A stretch of DNA of 24,127 nt. Origin: CAZKYP01 sp964556885. GTDB lineage: Bacteria > Planctomycetota > Phycisphaerae > Sedimentisphaerales > Anaerobacaceae. The DNA is taken from NCBI GenBank assembly GCA_964556885.1, contig CAZKYP010000027.1:1-24127 (forward strand), read 5' to 3'. Positions 8,268 to 14,696 of the stretch are shown here, one piece after another. Every line of letters begins with the position of its first letter. Position 1 is the stretch's first letter. The position numbers and the translations under genes are program-made. The notes under the pieces were generated by a model. The model worked only from the letters and a program-made list of their open reading frames with translations, was not told the origin of the DNA and made no database searches.

Positions 8268-8600
8268 TTATTTCAGCAGCCATTGATGAACAAAAGCTGC
8301 AACAAGCCAGACAGCAAAACTTGTACAGAGAACTATCCACAGTGACAGTTGCCTGCGGAAACAAAGATATGCCGTAAAGAAAAACAGCATCGTAGGCACG
8401 ATACCCCACAATGCACCTTTGGTATAAGCGGCCATAAGGGAAAAGTCGCCGGGATTATCCAGATACAGCCAGACAAGCACAATCAGTCCTGTCAAAGGCA
8501 TCACCGCGACAAGACCGGCCGTTGTAGGGACCTTGCGCCCTATGGCCGTACAGATGCTGATAATGCTCAAACTAACCAACAGCTTGATTACAAACCGCAT
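8268..8600 (-). CDS. Small four-helix membrane protein, DUF3147/GlpM-like
   Basis: About 110 residues from MRFVIKLLVSLSIISICTAI. There are four hydrophobic segments, with a GLVAVMPLTGLIVLVWLYL second helix, a GALWGIVPTMLFFFTAYL third helix and a fourth ending AAFVHQWLLK. This layout resembles the DUF3147/GlpM family of small inner-membrane proteins, whose role is poorly defined. The start is uncertain: a GTG immediately after the stop of the upstream DUF4870 gene (8654) would add 18 residues including two Cys. Neither start has a clear SD, so translation may depend on termination of the upstream gene. It is the second gene of a two-gene unit with the DUF4870 protein. Confidence 0.65.
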   Translation of the reverse strand: MRFVIKLLVSLSIISICTAIGRKVPTTAGLVAVMPLTGLIVLVWLYLDNPGDFSLMAAYTKGALWGIVPTMLFFFTAYLCFRRQLSLWIVLCTSFAVWLVAAFVHQWLLK

Positions 8601-8654
8601 ACGAAAACACCGACACAACGGAGCAAAAAAGCCCTCGACCCCGGAGTAAATCAC

Positions 8655-9101
8655 TTACTTGACAAATCTAATGGTCAACGGGTATTGATAATGTTCACCA
8701 TTGTTTGTTTTGACCGCAGCAATCAGCAAAAAGATTAAGTCAAAAATACCAACCACTGGTGCTAATATAAGGCCGACACCACAAAGTACCAAAACTGTTG
8801 ATGCAACCCCATAAATCAACATGGATATCTGGAAATTCACGGCCTCTTTACCTTGCTCGTCAACAAAAGGAAATTCTTCCTTCTTAATCTGCCACAACAC
8901 CAACGGTCCAATAACACAACCAATAACCGGAACTACCAGTCCGGCAAGTCCGGCCAGATGGCAGAACATAGCCCACATTCGCGCATCCTTGTTAATCTCC
9001 GGCTGCCCGGCACCTACCGGCTGCGCATCTATAACAGGTTGATTTGGTTGACCGGCTCCGGCGTTTTCGGGGGCCTGCGGATTTTCATTATTTTCTGTCA
9101 T
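8655..9101 (-). CDS. DUF4870 domain membrane protein
   Basis: 148 residues. An acidic Pro/Gln/Asn-rich N-terminal tail (about 1-36) is followed by RMWAMFCHLAGLAGLVVPVIG, then GPLVLWQIKKEEFPFVDEQGKEAVNFQISM and two further membrane helices ending near the C-terminus. The W-x-M-x-x-H-L and DEQGKEAxNFQ signatures are those of DUF4870 (Tic20-like small membrane proteins of unknown function). GGAG stands 8 bases before ATG. A candidate promoter lies 50-80 bases upstream, and the next gene (DUF3147-like) abuts the stop codon, so the two are probably co-transcribed. Confidence 0.85.
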   Translation of the reverse strand: MTENNENPQAPENAGAGQPNQPVIDAQPVGAGQPEINKDARMWAMFCHLAGLAGLVVPVIGCVIGPLVLWQIKKEEFPFVDEQGKEAVNFQISMLIYGVASTVLVLCGVGLILAPVVGIFDLIFLLIAAVKTNNGEHYQYPLTIRFVK

Positions 9102-9153
9102 AGTTCAACTCCATATAATTAAACTATAAATCGATTCGACAAACCGAAACTCA

Positions 9154-9182
9154 TTTCTAACCAGTCACGGCCAGGCAGTCAA
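9154..9182 (-). promoter_or_regulatory. Candidate sigma-70 promoter for the DUF4870 gene
   Basis: The minus strand has TTGACT (9177-9182), a 17-base spacer and TAGAAA (9154-9159). The -35 matches five of six consensus bases, the -10 four. The transcription start would be about 46 bases before the ATG at 9101. Confidence 0.45.
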
Positions 9183-9400
9183 GGGCAAAAATCAAACCAC
9201 CTGACCTCAGCCAAACATTGTAAGAAGTAACATTATCGATAAAACAACCGTTTAATACCATTATCGTTCACCTGCAAGTCTTGTTCTTCATTATCTACAT
9301 TACGATTGTTTTCAGATTTGTTACACAATTTTATAAAATCCAGTATCATACCGGCCGCAATAACGTTCCAGACCGTTTGGCCTACTACCCTCGGCCCGAC

Positions 9401-9442
9401 AAAAAAGTGGAGCTTTAAGGCTTAAGTTCACCTTAAAGCTCC
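9401..9442 (-). terminator. Rho-independent terminator of the exported-protein operon
   Basis: A perfect 12-base inverted repeat, GGAGCTTTAAGG (9409-9420) with CCTTAAAGCTCC (9431-9442) and a 10-base loop, is followed on the minus strand by AC and then six T (9401-9406). It lies about 45 bases beyond the stop of the 202-residue repeat protein, ending the two-gene unit. Confidence 0.9.
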
Positions 9443-9487
9443 TCAGGACCTGACTGTGGAAAAGGTCTTATCGTAATGCGGGATTGG

Positions 9488-10096
9488 TTATCGTGCTGAT
9501 GGGCCTCCGATAACCATATTATCCTGCGTCAGGTCTACATTCAGGCCGTTATTGACCTCAACATCGGACCAGGGTCCGCCGGAGACCGACGTAAACTGGT
9601 CGACACCGACAAACTGGGAACTCGAACTGATTCCGCGGGGCGTAATTTCCAACTGGTTCTGCTCACCAACGAAGCTCTGCTCACCTGCAGCGGCCCCGAT
9701 ACCACCGGCGTTGAACGCAATTGAATTCAGACCAATGCTGAGGTTCTGGCCTGCGGACCGCGAACCGAAAATGCCGGGTACGACAACCTGGCTCTGACCG
9801 CCTTCAGCAGAGGCATCCTGGTCGACAACACCAGCGCCGCGAAAACCAGTAGTGCTCGCGCTCTGGGTTAATACGGCAGCCTCGTCCTGAACGGCACCTA
9901 TACCGCGGAAGACATCGTACGACTCCTGTGCATGACCGACCATTATCATGTTACCACCTTCTGCAGAACCTACTCCGAACCTTTCCACAACATTAAATGC
10001 GTTAACGGAAAATCCTTCCACCTGACCGATAGCGGCGAAGGCGCCGGAGGACAACAACAGAACAGCGATAAATAAAGTTAATAATCTCTTACACAT
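9488..10096 (-). CDS. Exported protein with ~23-residue Gln/Asn repeats, function unknown
   Basis: 202 residues from MCKRLLTLFIAVLLLSSGAFA, a clear signal peptide. The start is the ATG at 10096: AAGGAG lies 8 bases ahead, whereas an in-frame GTG three codons earlier touches the SD. The mature part is Gly/Ser/Gln/Val-rich, lacks Cys, and repeats with a period of 21-24 residues: Gln at 70, 93, 117, 140, 161 and Asn183, each followed about 6-8 residues later by Gln78, Gln101, Asn124, Gln146, Gln167 and Gln191. This resembles the stacked Gln/Asn ladders of curlin-type amyloids or beta-solenoids, but the curlin spacing (11 residues) is not met, so it is not assigned to that family. It follows a second exported protein by 51 bases and ends in a strong terminator. 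Function is not known. Confidence 0.8.
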   Translation of the reverse strand: MCKRLLTLFIAVLLLSSGAFAAIGQVEGFSVNAFNVVERFGVGSAEGGNMIMVGHAQESYDVFRGIGAVQDEAAVLTQSASTTGFRGAGVVDQDASAEGGQSQVVVPGIFGSRSAGQNLSIGLNSIAFNAGGIGAAAGEQSFVGEQNQLEITPRGISSSSQFVGVDQFTSVSGGPWSDVEVNNGLNVDLTQDNMVIGGPSAR

Positions 10097-10147
10097 TTTT
10101 TTCACTCCTTTTTCCTTCTATCGATTCCTTTCTAATTGATTAAGTCT

Positions 10148-11353
10148 TTAAAATCCTGCCATATTCATAAGCTCCGGGCTTACCTGGACCCCAACGAACG
10201 ACCCTTTGCTCACAACCGTTTCCTTGCTCTGTGCCATTTCTTCAGGGGGCTGCGAAGACCGGGATGCAGGTTGGCTATTTTGCTGTAATCTGGGCTGTCG
10301 TCCGGGTTGGATGGTGGGCCTGGGTATGGCTTGAGAAACAGACTCCGACTGATAACAAATACTGTTGTAGATGGACTGTGGAATGTTTCTTCTATAGGAA
10401 GCCTCCGGCCAAAATCTGTAAGCCTCGGCACTTAGAATCGCTTTCCCTTTTCCCTCGGTGATGCCAGTCGAGACGGACCCAACCAGAGAAAGTGAGTAGT
10501 TTGCCTGGCTGTAAGCACCGGCAGCTCCGGGAAAGGAAATATTCGAGCCGACCGTAACACCTTTCATACCACCTGAAACAAGCAGAATATCAACATCCCA
10601 CGGCAGGGTTTCGGCGACCGCCGCATCATAAACGTGGTCCCAACTGCGTTCCATCTTGCCTTCGATGCCTACCTGCCCGACATACGCATAGCCTGCCCTC
10701 TTTAAAAGCTCTCTGTCTACATTGGAGTCGATAAAGACCAGAAGAGGCTTTTTATCGGGTCTGCGTTTACGAGTAAGAGAGTTGGCAATCTGAAATCCTC
10801 TTCCGCGATGATAATTATCCGGCCCGCCGCAAAGTATCACTCCGACACCATTCAGGATACCACCGAGCACATCGAGCGGCCCATCGTACGAAAGCGATTC
10901 AATAACACCTCTCAACTCTTTCATATCCCTGGAGTCCGAAGGATCAAACACACGTTCGTACACGGCGTCATCATTATTCGGCCCGTTGGGGAAATAACCT
11001 TTAACCGTCCCCCATCCACCATGTGTCCAGTAGGGAAGATACGGAGGAAAAACTGATAGCGGCGGTGTTCGTGTCTCGTAGTTCGAGCTCGACCTGGTAC
11101 TAATGCTCGCATTGGAAGAAGACTTTGAATCGGCGCTGGCATCGCCGCCCTCGGAAATAGACGTGGACGTGGCATCAGCATCGCCACCCCCGACGACGGA
11201 AACATTCTGTGACTGGCTGGCGTCGACCGTATTGTCCACCGTCAGGACAGTTCCGGCAGGACTCTGAGGATGAACGGAGCCGCCCCCGCCGGTTGCATAC
11301 GCACCTGTAATAAAAATCAATACAATAACAAATGATGTAACTAACCTTTTCAT
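10148..11353 (-). CDS. Exported protein with low-complexity N-terminus, function unknown
   Basis: 401 residues from MKRLVTSFVIVLIFITGAYA, a signal peptide. AAGGAG is 7 bases ahead of this ATG, which rejects an in-frame start 14 codons upstream. Residues ~22-95 are low complexity, rich in Ser, Asp, Gly and Ala (SQSQNVSVVGGGDADATSTS). Then comes PPYLPYWTHGGWG. A folded-looking alpha/beta middle (~110-320) includes LGGILNGVGVILCGGPDN, PLLVFIDSNVD and DVDILLVSGGMKGVTVGS, and a Pro/Gln/Ser-rich tail ends PELMNMAGF. The hydrophobic strand-Gly patterns suggest a Rossmann-like or similar fold, but no family is recognised. It is upstream of and probably co-transcribed with the Gln/Asn-repeat protein. 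The low-complexity Ser/Gln/Asp segment may interact with that repeat protein, which is speculation. Confidence 0.78.
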   Translation of the reverse strand: MKRLVTSFVIVLIFITGAYATGGGGSVHPQSPAGTVLTVDNTVDASQSQNVSVVGGGDADATSTSISEGGDASADSKSSSNASISTRSSSNYETRTPPLSVFPPYLPYWTHGGWGTVKGYFPNGPNNDDAVYERVFDPSDSRDMKELRGVIESLSYDGPLDVLGGILNGVGVILCGGPDNYHRGRGFQIANSLTRKRRPDKKPLLVFIDSNVDRELLKRAGYAYVGQVGIEGKMERSWDHVYDAAVAETLPWDVDILLVSGGMKGVTVGSNISFPGAAGAYSQANYSLSLVGSVSTGITEGKGKAILSAEAYRFWPEASYRRNIPQSIYNSICYQSESVSQAIPRPTIQPGRQPRLQQNSQPASRSSQPPEEMAQSKETVVSKGSFVGVQVSPELMNMAGF

Positions 11354-12036
11354 GACTGATCTCCTTATTCGAAATTCCGTTTCCATTTGAAACAAACACT
11401 TATCAACACCCTCCTGAAGTGCTAAAAATAAGTGCCCTTTTCCTTTCTATCATAGCCTCCTTCCTTCTACTTCCTGAATCACAATCAGGTATTTACACGT
11501 CCTTTTCCAAACAACTACACTTATCTTCTCCTCGCACTACTGCTCGAATATAAAATCGAATACCTCGGATTACCCCCGACGAAGCAGATATCATTGAGAT
11601 TACAGAGGAAATGACGGCAGGTCTGTGATGTAGAACCACATGGGTATTTCCGCCATTGCCATTACCTGGGTCAAAAAGACGTGAGAAATATTGGTCGCCC
11701 GCGTATAAGCGGAACGACTCTGCTGCTCCGAAAAGGTCGAACTCCATTCCGGAAACCGGGATTGCTACAATCCTTCGTAACATACTTCGAGTATCCATCC
11801 TCATTAGCAAGAATATTCGATTCAATCCCCAACAGCCGTCCGGCAGCGTCAAAGATTAAACAATAATTTTCGACTATTCCCACCTCCTTGTATTGGTAAT
11901 TATAATCTTATAGGACGTAATAGAGAAGGAAAAAAATTATTTTTTTTCTGGGGGGCTTATAAATATAGAATCTTCACTCTGTAAACATGCAATATCTACA
12001 CGAAAGGGGCAAAAAGTATGAAAAATGCGATTCTCG
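11354..12036. other. Gene-poor stretch between the exported proteins and ParA
   Basis: About 680 bases without an intact gene. Near 11403-11453 (minus) a 16-codon frame, MIERKRALIFSTSGGC, follows a GGAGG placed only two bases before its ATG; it could be a leader peptide but the spacing is poor. 11521-11883 holds a possible decayed ORF, listed separately. 11899-11904 (minus) reads TATAAT but lacks a good -35. 11925-11960 is A/T-rich with a run of six G. Confidence 0.55.
11521..11883 (-). pseudogene. Possible frameshifted remnant behind a strong Shine-Dalgarno sequence
   Basis: AAGGAGG at 11883-11889 (minus) precedes a frame that reads GIVENYCLIFDAAGRLLGIE... and looks protein-like for about 45 residues, then turns Arg-rich. 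From about 11758 a second frame reads EFDLFGAAESFRLYAGDQYF, and from about 11665 a third reads WRKYPCGSTSQTCRHFLC... to a stop at 11521. Joining them needs two frameshifts. The pieces have plausible residue composition, but no homologue is recognised and the GTG start overlaps the SD, so this may equally be non-coding. Two indels in raw sequence would give the same picture. Confidence 0.25.
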
Positions 12037-12054
12037 CTATTTTATTTCGAGAAC
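12021..12054 (-). terminator. Terminator hairpin overlapping the ParA stop codon
   Basis: TTCTCG (12031-12036) pairs with CGAGAA (12048-12053), extendable by a G-U pair, with the ParA stop codon inside the loop. On the minus strand it is followed by TCGCATTTTTC and a further T run. A short stem with an 11-base loop, so only moderately convincing. Confidence 0.4.
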
Positions 12055-13305
12055 CGAGTTGAAATCGCCAAACGGATTCATTTCCTTCTGTTCGTTGTAC
12101 GGGTCCTGCTGCCACTGGCCGTCAACAACCAGCCTATATCGATATTTTCCGGCCGGAAGCTTCATTTTAGTCTGCCAGACGCCGCCGTCGCCGATTTTTT
12201 GCATTTGTGTCTGATCCGGCTGCCAGTTATTAAAATCTCCTGCTATAGAGACCTTCTGTGCACGTGGATAAAGCGTCACAAATACCACAGCATCATCCAC
12301 CTGATTCACGCCGTAATAATCAGACAGTTTGGCGGAAACGCTTTGCTGCGAAGCCTTCACGCTCGGTGCACCAACCTCCTGTGATTGTTGCTCTTGTTCG
12401 ATCTCATAATCACTTGTATCCGGCTTTTGTTCCACTTCAACGCGCGGCTTTGACGCCCGCAACAACTCGTCGGCGCTTGCGCTAATGGATTCGAGCTGAC
12501 CGGCCAGGGAATTGACAAACTCGTGACGTTGATGTCTTGCGTAGGAGCCAACGACCTCCTCTGCCAGCGAGCAAAAATCCCTCTGGCCTTTGCTGGCGGA
12601 ATCGTATTCGCTGATTGGCTGGCCGAAACTGGACGCTTCTTTGATTTTAGTATTGAAACTGACGATAGTCTTGAACATTTTATCACCGAAGTGCCCTCGC
12701 AGCTCCGCCAAAATCTCTCTGGCCATCTTGGTCCTGATATCGTACATGCTGGCCAGGACTTTAACGTCCACATGCTGATTAGACCGTCTGCACAGAATAC
12801 TGAGCGTTTCAAGCTGCTTGCTGAGACCGTGCAGGGCAAAGTAGCCGGTCTCCACAGGGACTATAATATCGGTGGCGGCCCTCAACGCATTAAACGTCAA
12901 AAGACCTACGGCCGGAGGACAATCGATAACAGCGAAATCATAATCGTCCTTTATATCATCAAGAGCATCTTTAAGACAAGATTCGCGTTCGGGAATACCG
13001 GCCATCTGCTGCTCGAACGCAGACAAGTCTATACTGGCCGGAGCCAGCTCCAGTCTGTCGCTAATCTGCCAGAGTATCTCCGTCAGCCTGATCGGCTCGT
13101 TTCGGCTCGCACTAATCAACACATCATAAATACTCTGCTCAATCTGTTCCTCAGGTACCGCCAGACCGACAGCACAATGCGACTGGGGATCCATATCGAC
13201 CAGCAGAACCCTCTGATTCATGCCGGCAAGGACGCTTGCCAGGTTTATAGATACCGTTGTCTTACCACAACCTCCCTTTTGATTAACAACAGCTATGGTT
13301 CTCAT
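12037..13305 (-). CDS. ParA-type ATPase fused to a C-terminal glycogen-binding (CBM48) domain
   Basis: 422 residues. Residues 1-255 are a complete ParA/Soj ATPase: deviant Walker A KGGCGKTT (10-17) with signature Lys10, switch-I DMDPQ (37-41), Walker B FAVIDCPP (124-131), and VPVETGYFALHG. A charged, Gln/Glu/Ser-rich linker (~256-335) leads to residues 338-422, which match the AMPK-beta/CBM48 glycogen-binding fold: VSIAGDFNNW with Trp361, YRYRLVVDGQWQQDP with Arg391 and Trp398, and NPFGDFNSVLEIK with Asn416. The counterparts of AMPK-beta Trp100, Lys126, Trp133 and Asn150 are thus kept or conservatively changed. ParA proteins position DNA or large cargo using ATP-driven dimers; the fused module suggests glycogen or another alpha-glucan as cargo or signal. 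No ParB or parS is visible nearby. GGAG is 5 bases ahead of ATG. The gene is probably monocistronic. Confidence 0.9.
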   Translation of the reverse strand: MRTIAVVNQKGGCGKTTVSINLASVLAGMNQRVLLVDMDPQSHCAVGLAVPEEQIEQSIYDVLISASRNEPIRLTEILWQISDRLELAPASIDLSAFEQQMAGIPERESCLKDALDDIKDDYDFAVIDCPPAVGLLTFNALRAATDIIVPVETGYFALHGLSKQLETLSILCRRSNQHVDVKVLASMYDIRTKMAREILAELRGHFGDKMFKTIVSFNTKIKEASSFGQPISEYDSASKGQRDFCSLAEEVVGSYARHQRHEFVNSLAGQLESISASADELLRASKPRVEVEQKPDTSDYEIEQEQQSQEVGAPSVKASQQSVSAKLSDYYGVNQVDDAVVFVTLYPRAQKVSIAGDFNNWQPDQTQMQKIGDGGVWQTKMKLPAGKYRYRLVVDGQWQQDPYNEQKEMNPFGDFNSVLEIK

Positions 13306-13441
13306 AATCTCTCCAGCCTCTCAGTTTAAACCTTGAAGTCTATATCAACACTGGGATTCCGCTTAAGTTAGCAGCATTAAAAAATCCCTTTTTTATTGCT
13401 GAAATCATAATCTTAATGAAATTGAAACAACAATACACCTT

Positions 13442-13470
13442 ATTTATGTTTTTCGGCAAATAAAAGTCAA
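13442..13470 (-). promoter_or_regulatory. Candidate sigma-70 promoter for the ParA-CBM48 gene
   Basis: The minus strand has TTGACT (13465-13470), a 17-base spacer and ATAAAT (13442-13447). The -35 is five of six; the -10 is weak. The leader would be about 130 bases. Confidence 0.35.
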
Positions 13471-13603
13471 AAACTTTATCCTTTTATAGGACCAGCCGAT
13501 AAAAAGGCCGCCGGTACATTAAAAAACTCTTTCTTTGAAACCATATAAACAATCCATTTTTAAGAAAGATGCAACCGACAGAATGTGTGCCATTGATTTT
13601 TAG

Positions 13604-13620
13604 TAACAAATTTTTTGTTA
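13604..13620. repeat. Perfect inverted repeat upstream of ParA
   Basis: TAACAAA, three T, TTTGTTA: a 7-base palindrome arm pair with a 3-base centre. It lies 134-184 bases upstream of the candidate ParA promoter and 8 bases from a second inverted repeat. It could be an operator or a weak hairpin. Confidence 0.5.
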
Positions 13621-13627
13621 ATTTCTC

Positions 13628-13648
13628 CTGTTTTCATATTGAAAACAG
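13628..13648. repeat. Second perfect inverted repeat upstream of ParA
   Basis: CTGTTTTC (13628-13635), ATATT, GAAAACAG (13641-13648): perfect 8-base arms with a 5-base centre. Not followed by a T tract typical of terminators on either strand. Confidence 0.5.
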
Positions 13649-13871
13649 ACATACTCAACAATTAGTATCCTACTATCAACGAAAAATAATCTATCTCATT
13701 ATACTATACTTTTATAATAATAATTCCACATGATTGTGATAAATAAAAAAAATTTTTCTCATTTTTCAGGTTTTTGATTTTCTCAAATCCAGATTATCTT
13801 CAACCAGACAGCGCTCCTTGAGCAGTTCGGAACGTTAATAACTCTAAGCAGTGAATACCTATCGGTGCTTC

Positions 13872-13916
13872 TAAAAAAGAAAAGGATTCCCGTGCTCAAC
13901 CACAATACGGGAATCC
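13872..13916 (-). terminator. Rho-independent terminator of hsp20
   Basis: GGATTCCCGT (13884-13893) and ACGGGAATCC (13907-13916) form a perfect 10-base stem with a 13-base loop. On the minus strand the stem is followed by TTTTCTTTTTTAG. It lies about 60 bases past the hsp20 stop codon. Confidence 0.9.
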
Positions 13917-13978
13917 CTGTTTGTATCGAGAATTAGTTTCTCAAATACAACGGTTATGACAAATCAAAGTCAGATGTT

Positions 13979-14422
13979 CTATCCTTCTACTTTTATTTTC
14001 ACAGCTTTTGTCTTCTCGACTTTCGGCAGAGTTATTGTGAGCACGCCGTTCCTGCATTCCGCGTTAACCTTCGCCTGATCTACGTCGGTAGGCAGACTTA
14101 TCTCACGACGGAAACTGCCGTACGTACTCTCAACGTGATAATAGTTCTTTTCCTTCTTTTCTTCCGTCTGTTTCTTTTCGCCGCTGATGGTCAACGTATT
14201 TCCATAAACTGAAATGTCGATATCTTCGGCCTTGCAGCCGGGAACCTCCGCCCTTACCTCGATATTATCTTCGTGCTCTGCTACATCGATTGAAGGCCAT
14301 GCCTTATATCCTGCAAACGGCCCGTCTAAGCCTCTGAAAAAGCTGTCGAACAAATCGTCCATCTCGTTGTGAAGTCTTGTCAAACCGTTTCTTTGTCCTC
14401 TTATAATCGGAACCAGTGCCAT
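13979..14422 (-). CDS. Small heat-shock protein, Hsp20/alpha-crystallin family
   Basis: 147 residues from MALVPIIRGQRNG. A short N-terminal arm with LHNEMDDLFDSFFRG is followed by a complete alpha-crystallin domain: WPSIDVAEHEDNIEVRAEVPG, DIDISVYGNTLTISGEKK, a Lys/Glu-rich loop, YGSFRREISLPTDVD, and AECRNGVLTITLPK. The tail ends AVKIKVEG, giving an I-x-V-type anchor. Family members are ATP-independent holdases that form oligomers and keep unfolding proteins soluble in the cytoplasm. GGAGG lies 6 bases before this ATG, rejecting an in-frame ATG eight codons upstream. It is monocistronic, with a perfect terminator, and is preceded by a sigma-54 promoter rather than an obvious sigma-32 or CIRCE element, which points to activator-dependent control. 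Confidence 0.95.
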   Translation of the reverse strand: MALVPIIRGQRNGLTRLHNEMDDLFDSFFRGLDGPFAGYKAWPSIDVAEHEDNIEVRAEVPGCKAEDIDISVYGNTLTISGEKKQTEEKKEKNYYHVESTYGSFRREISLPTDVDQAKVNAECRNGVLTITLPKVEKTKAVKIKVEG

Positions 14423-14493
14423 AGTACACCTCCATTTCTTAAACATTACTCATGTTAACTTTTTCATTTTTTTACTTTCTATTAATATAAATA

Positions 14494-14510
14494 TGCAAAC
14501 TTTGTGCCAG
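14494..14510 (-). promoter_or_regulatory. Sigma-54 (-24/-12) promoter of hsp20
   Basis: The minus strand reads CTGGCACAAAGTTTGCA: TGGCAC, five bases, TTGCA, matching the RpoN consensus at essentially every conserved position including the GG and GC pairs with correct spacing. Transcription would begin near 14484, leaving a leader of about 60 bases before the hsp20 ATG. Confidence 0.75.
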
Positions 14511-14583
14511 ACGATATACCCGCAAAAAACGCTCAAAAATGCCGATTTTATGCTTCTAAAGGCCCTTTTTGCGGCCAAAGTAA

Positions 14584-14613
14584 CTGTCAATTTGGCACTT
14601 ATTCTGTCAATTT
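14584..14613. repeat. Short direct repeat in the divergent hsp20/operon region
   Basis: CTGTCAATTT occurs at 14584-14593 and again at 14604-14613, start to start 20 bases, close to two helical turns. It lies 75-120 bases upstream of the sigma-54 promoter on the minus strand and about 85 bases upstream of the rightward operon. This is the expected place for an enhancer or activator site, although no activator can be named. Confidence 0.4.
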
Positions 14614-14696
14614 TTCACCGAGGTTGTGTTACGCGGACATATATTGTAGACTAATCCAGATTTGGACTTTTACCTGATCCAAGAGAGGTTATATTT

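Larger units (their letters stand above)
9102..9487. other. Intergenic region, no gene seen
   Basis: 386 bases. The part near 9150-9182 carries a candidate minus-strand promoter for the DUF4870 gene. The part at 9401-9442 is the terminator of the exported-repeat-protein gene. The middle is AT-rich with a repeated CATTATCG (near 9231 and 9259) and no open frame that looks coding. Confidence 0.6.
13306..13978. other. AT-rich intergenic region between ParA and Hsp20
   Basis: About 670 very AT-rich bases with no coding frame. It contains the hsp20 terminator (13872-13916), a candidate ParA promoter (13442-13470), and two adjacent perfect inverted repeats (13604-13620 and 13628-13648). A minus-strand TATAAT near 13700 has no good -35 partner. 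The length is unusual next to compact operons on either side and may hold a small RNA or regulatory region not recognisable by eye. Confidence 0.55.

Noticed and set aside
9488..10096. Assignment of the repeat protein to curlin (CsgA/CsgB)
   Set aside because: The period is similar, but the Gln-Gln spacing within a unit is about 6-8 instead of 11 and the S-x5-Q-x-G pattern is absent, so only an analogy is claimed.
12523..13329. 268-codon plus-strand frame antisense to ParA
   Set aside because: Explained by codon bias of the ParA gene on the other strand; no family features.
14593..14609. TGGCAC on the plus strand, considered as a sigma-54 promoter for the rightward operon
   Set aside because: At -12 spacing it reads CTGTC rather than TTGCA and lacks the essential GC.
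14423..14696. CIRCE or sigma-32 element for hsp20
   Set aside because: No TTAGCACTC-N9-GAGTGCTAA palindrome and no convincing sigma-32 hexamers; the sigma-54 site is far better.
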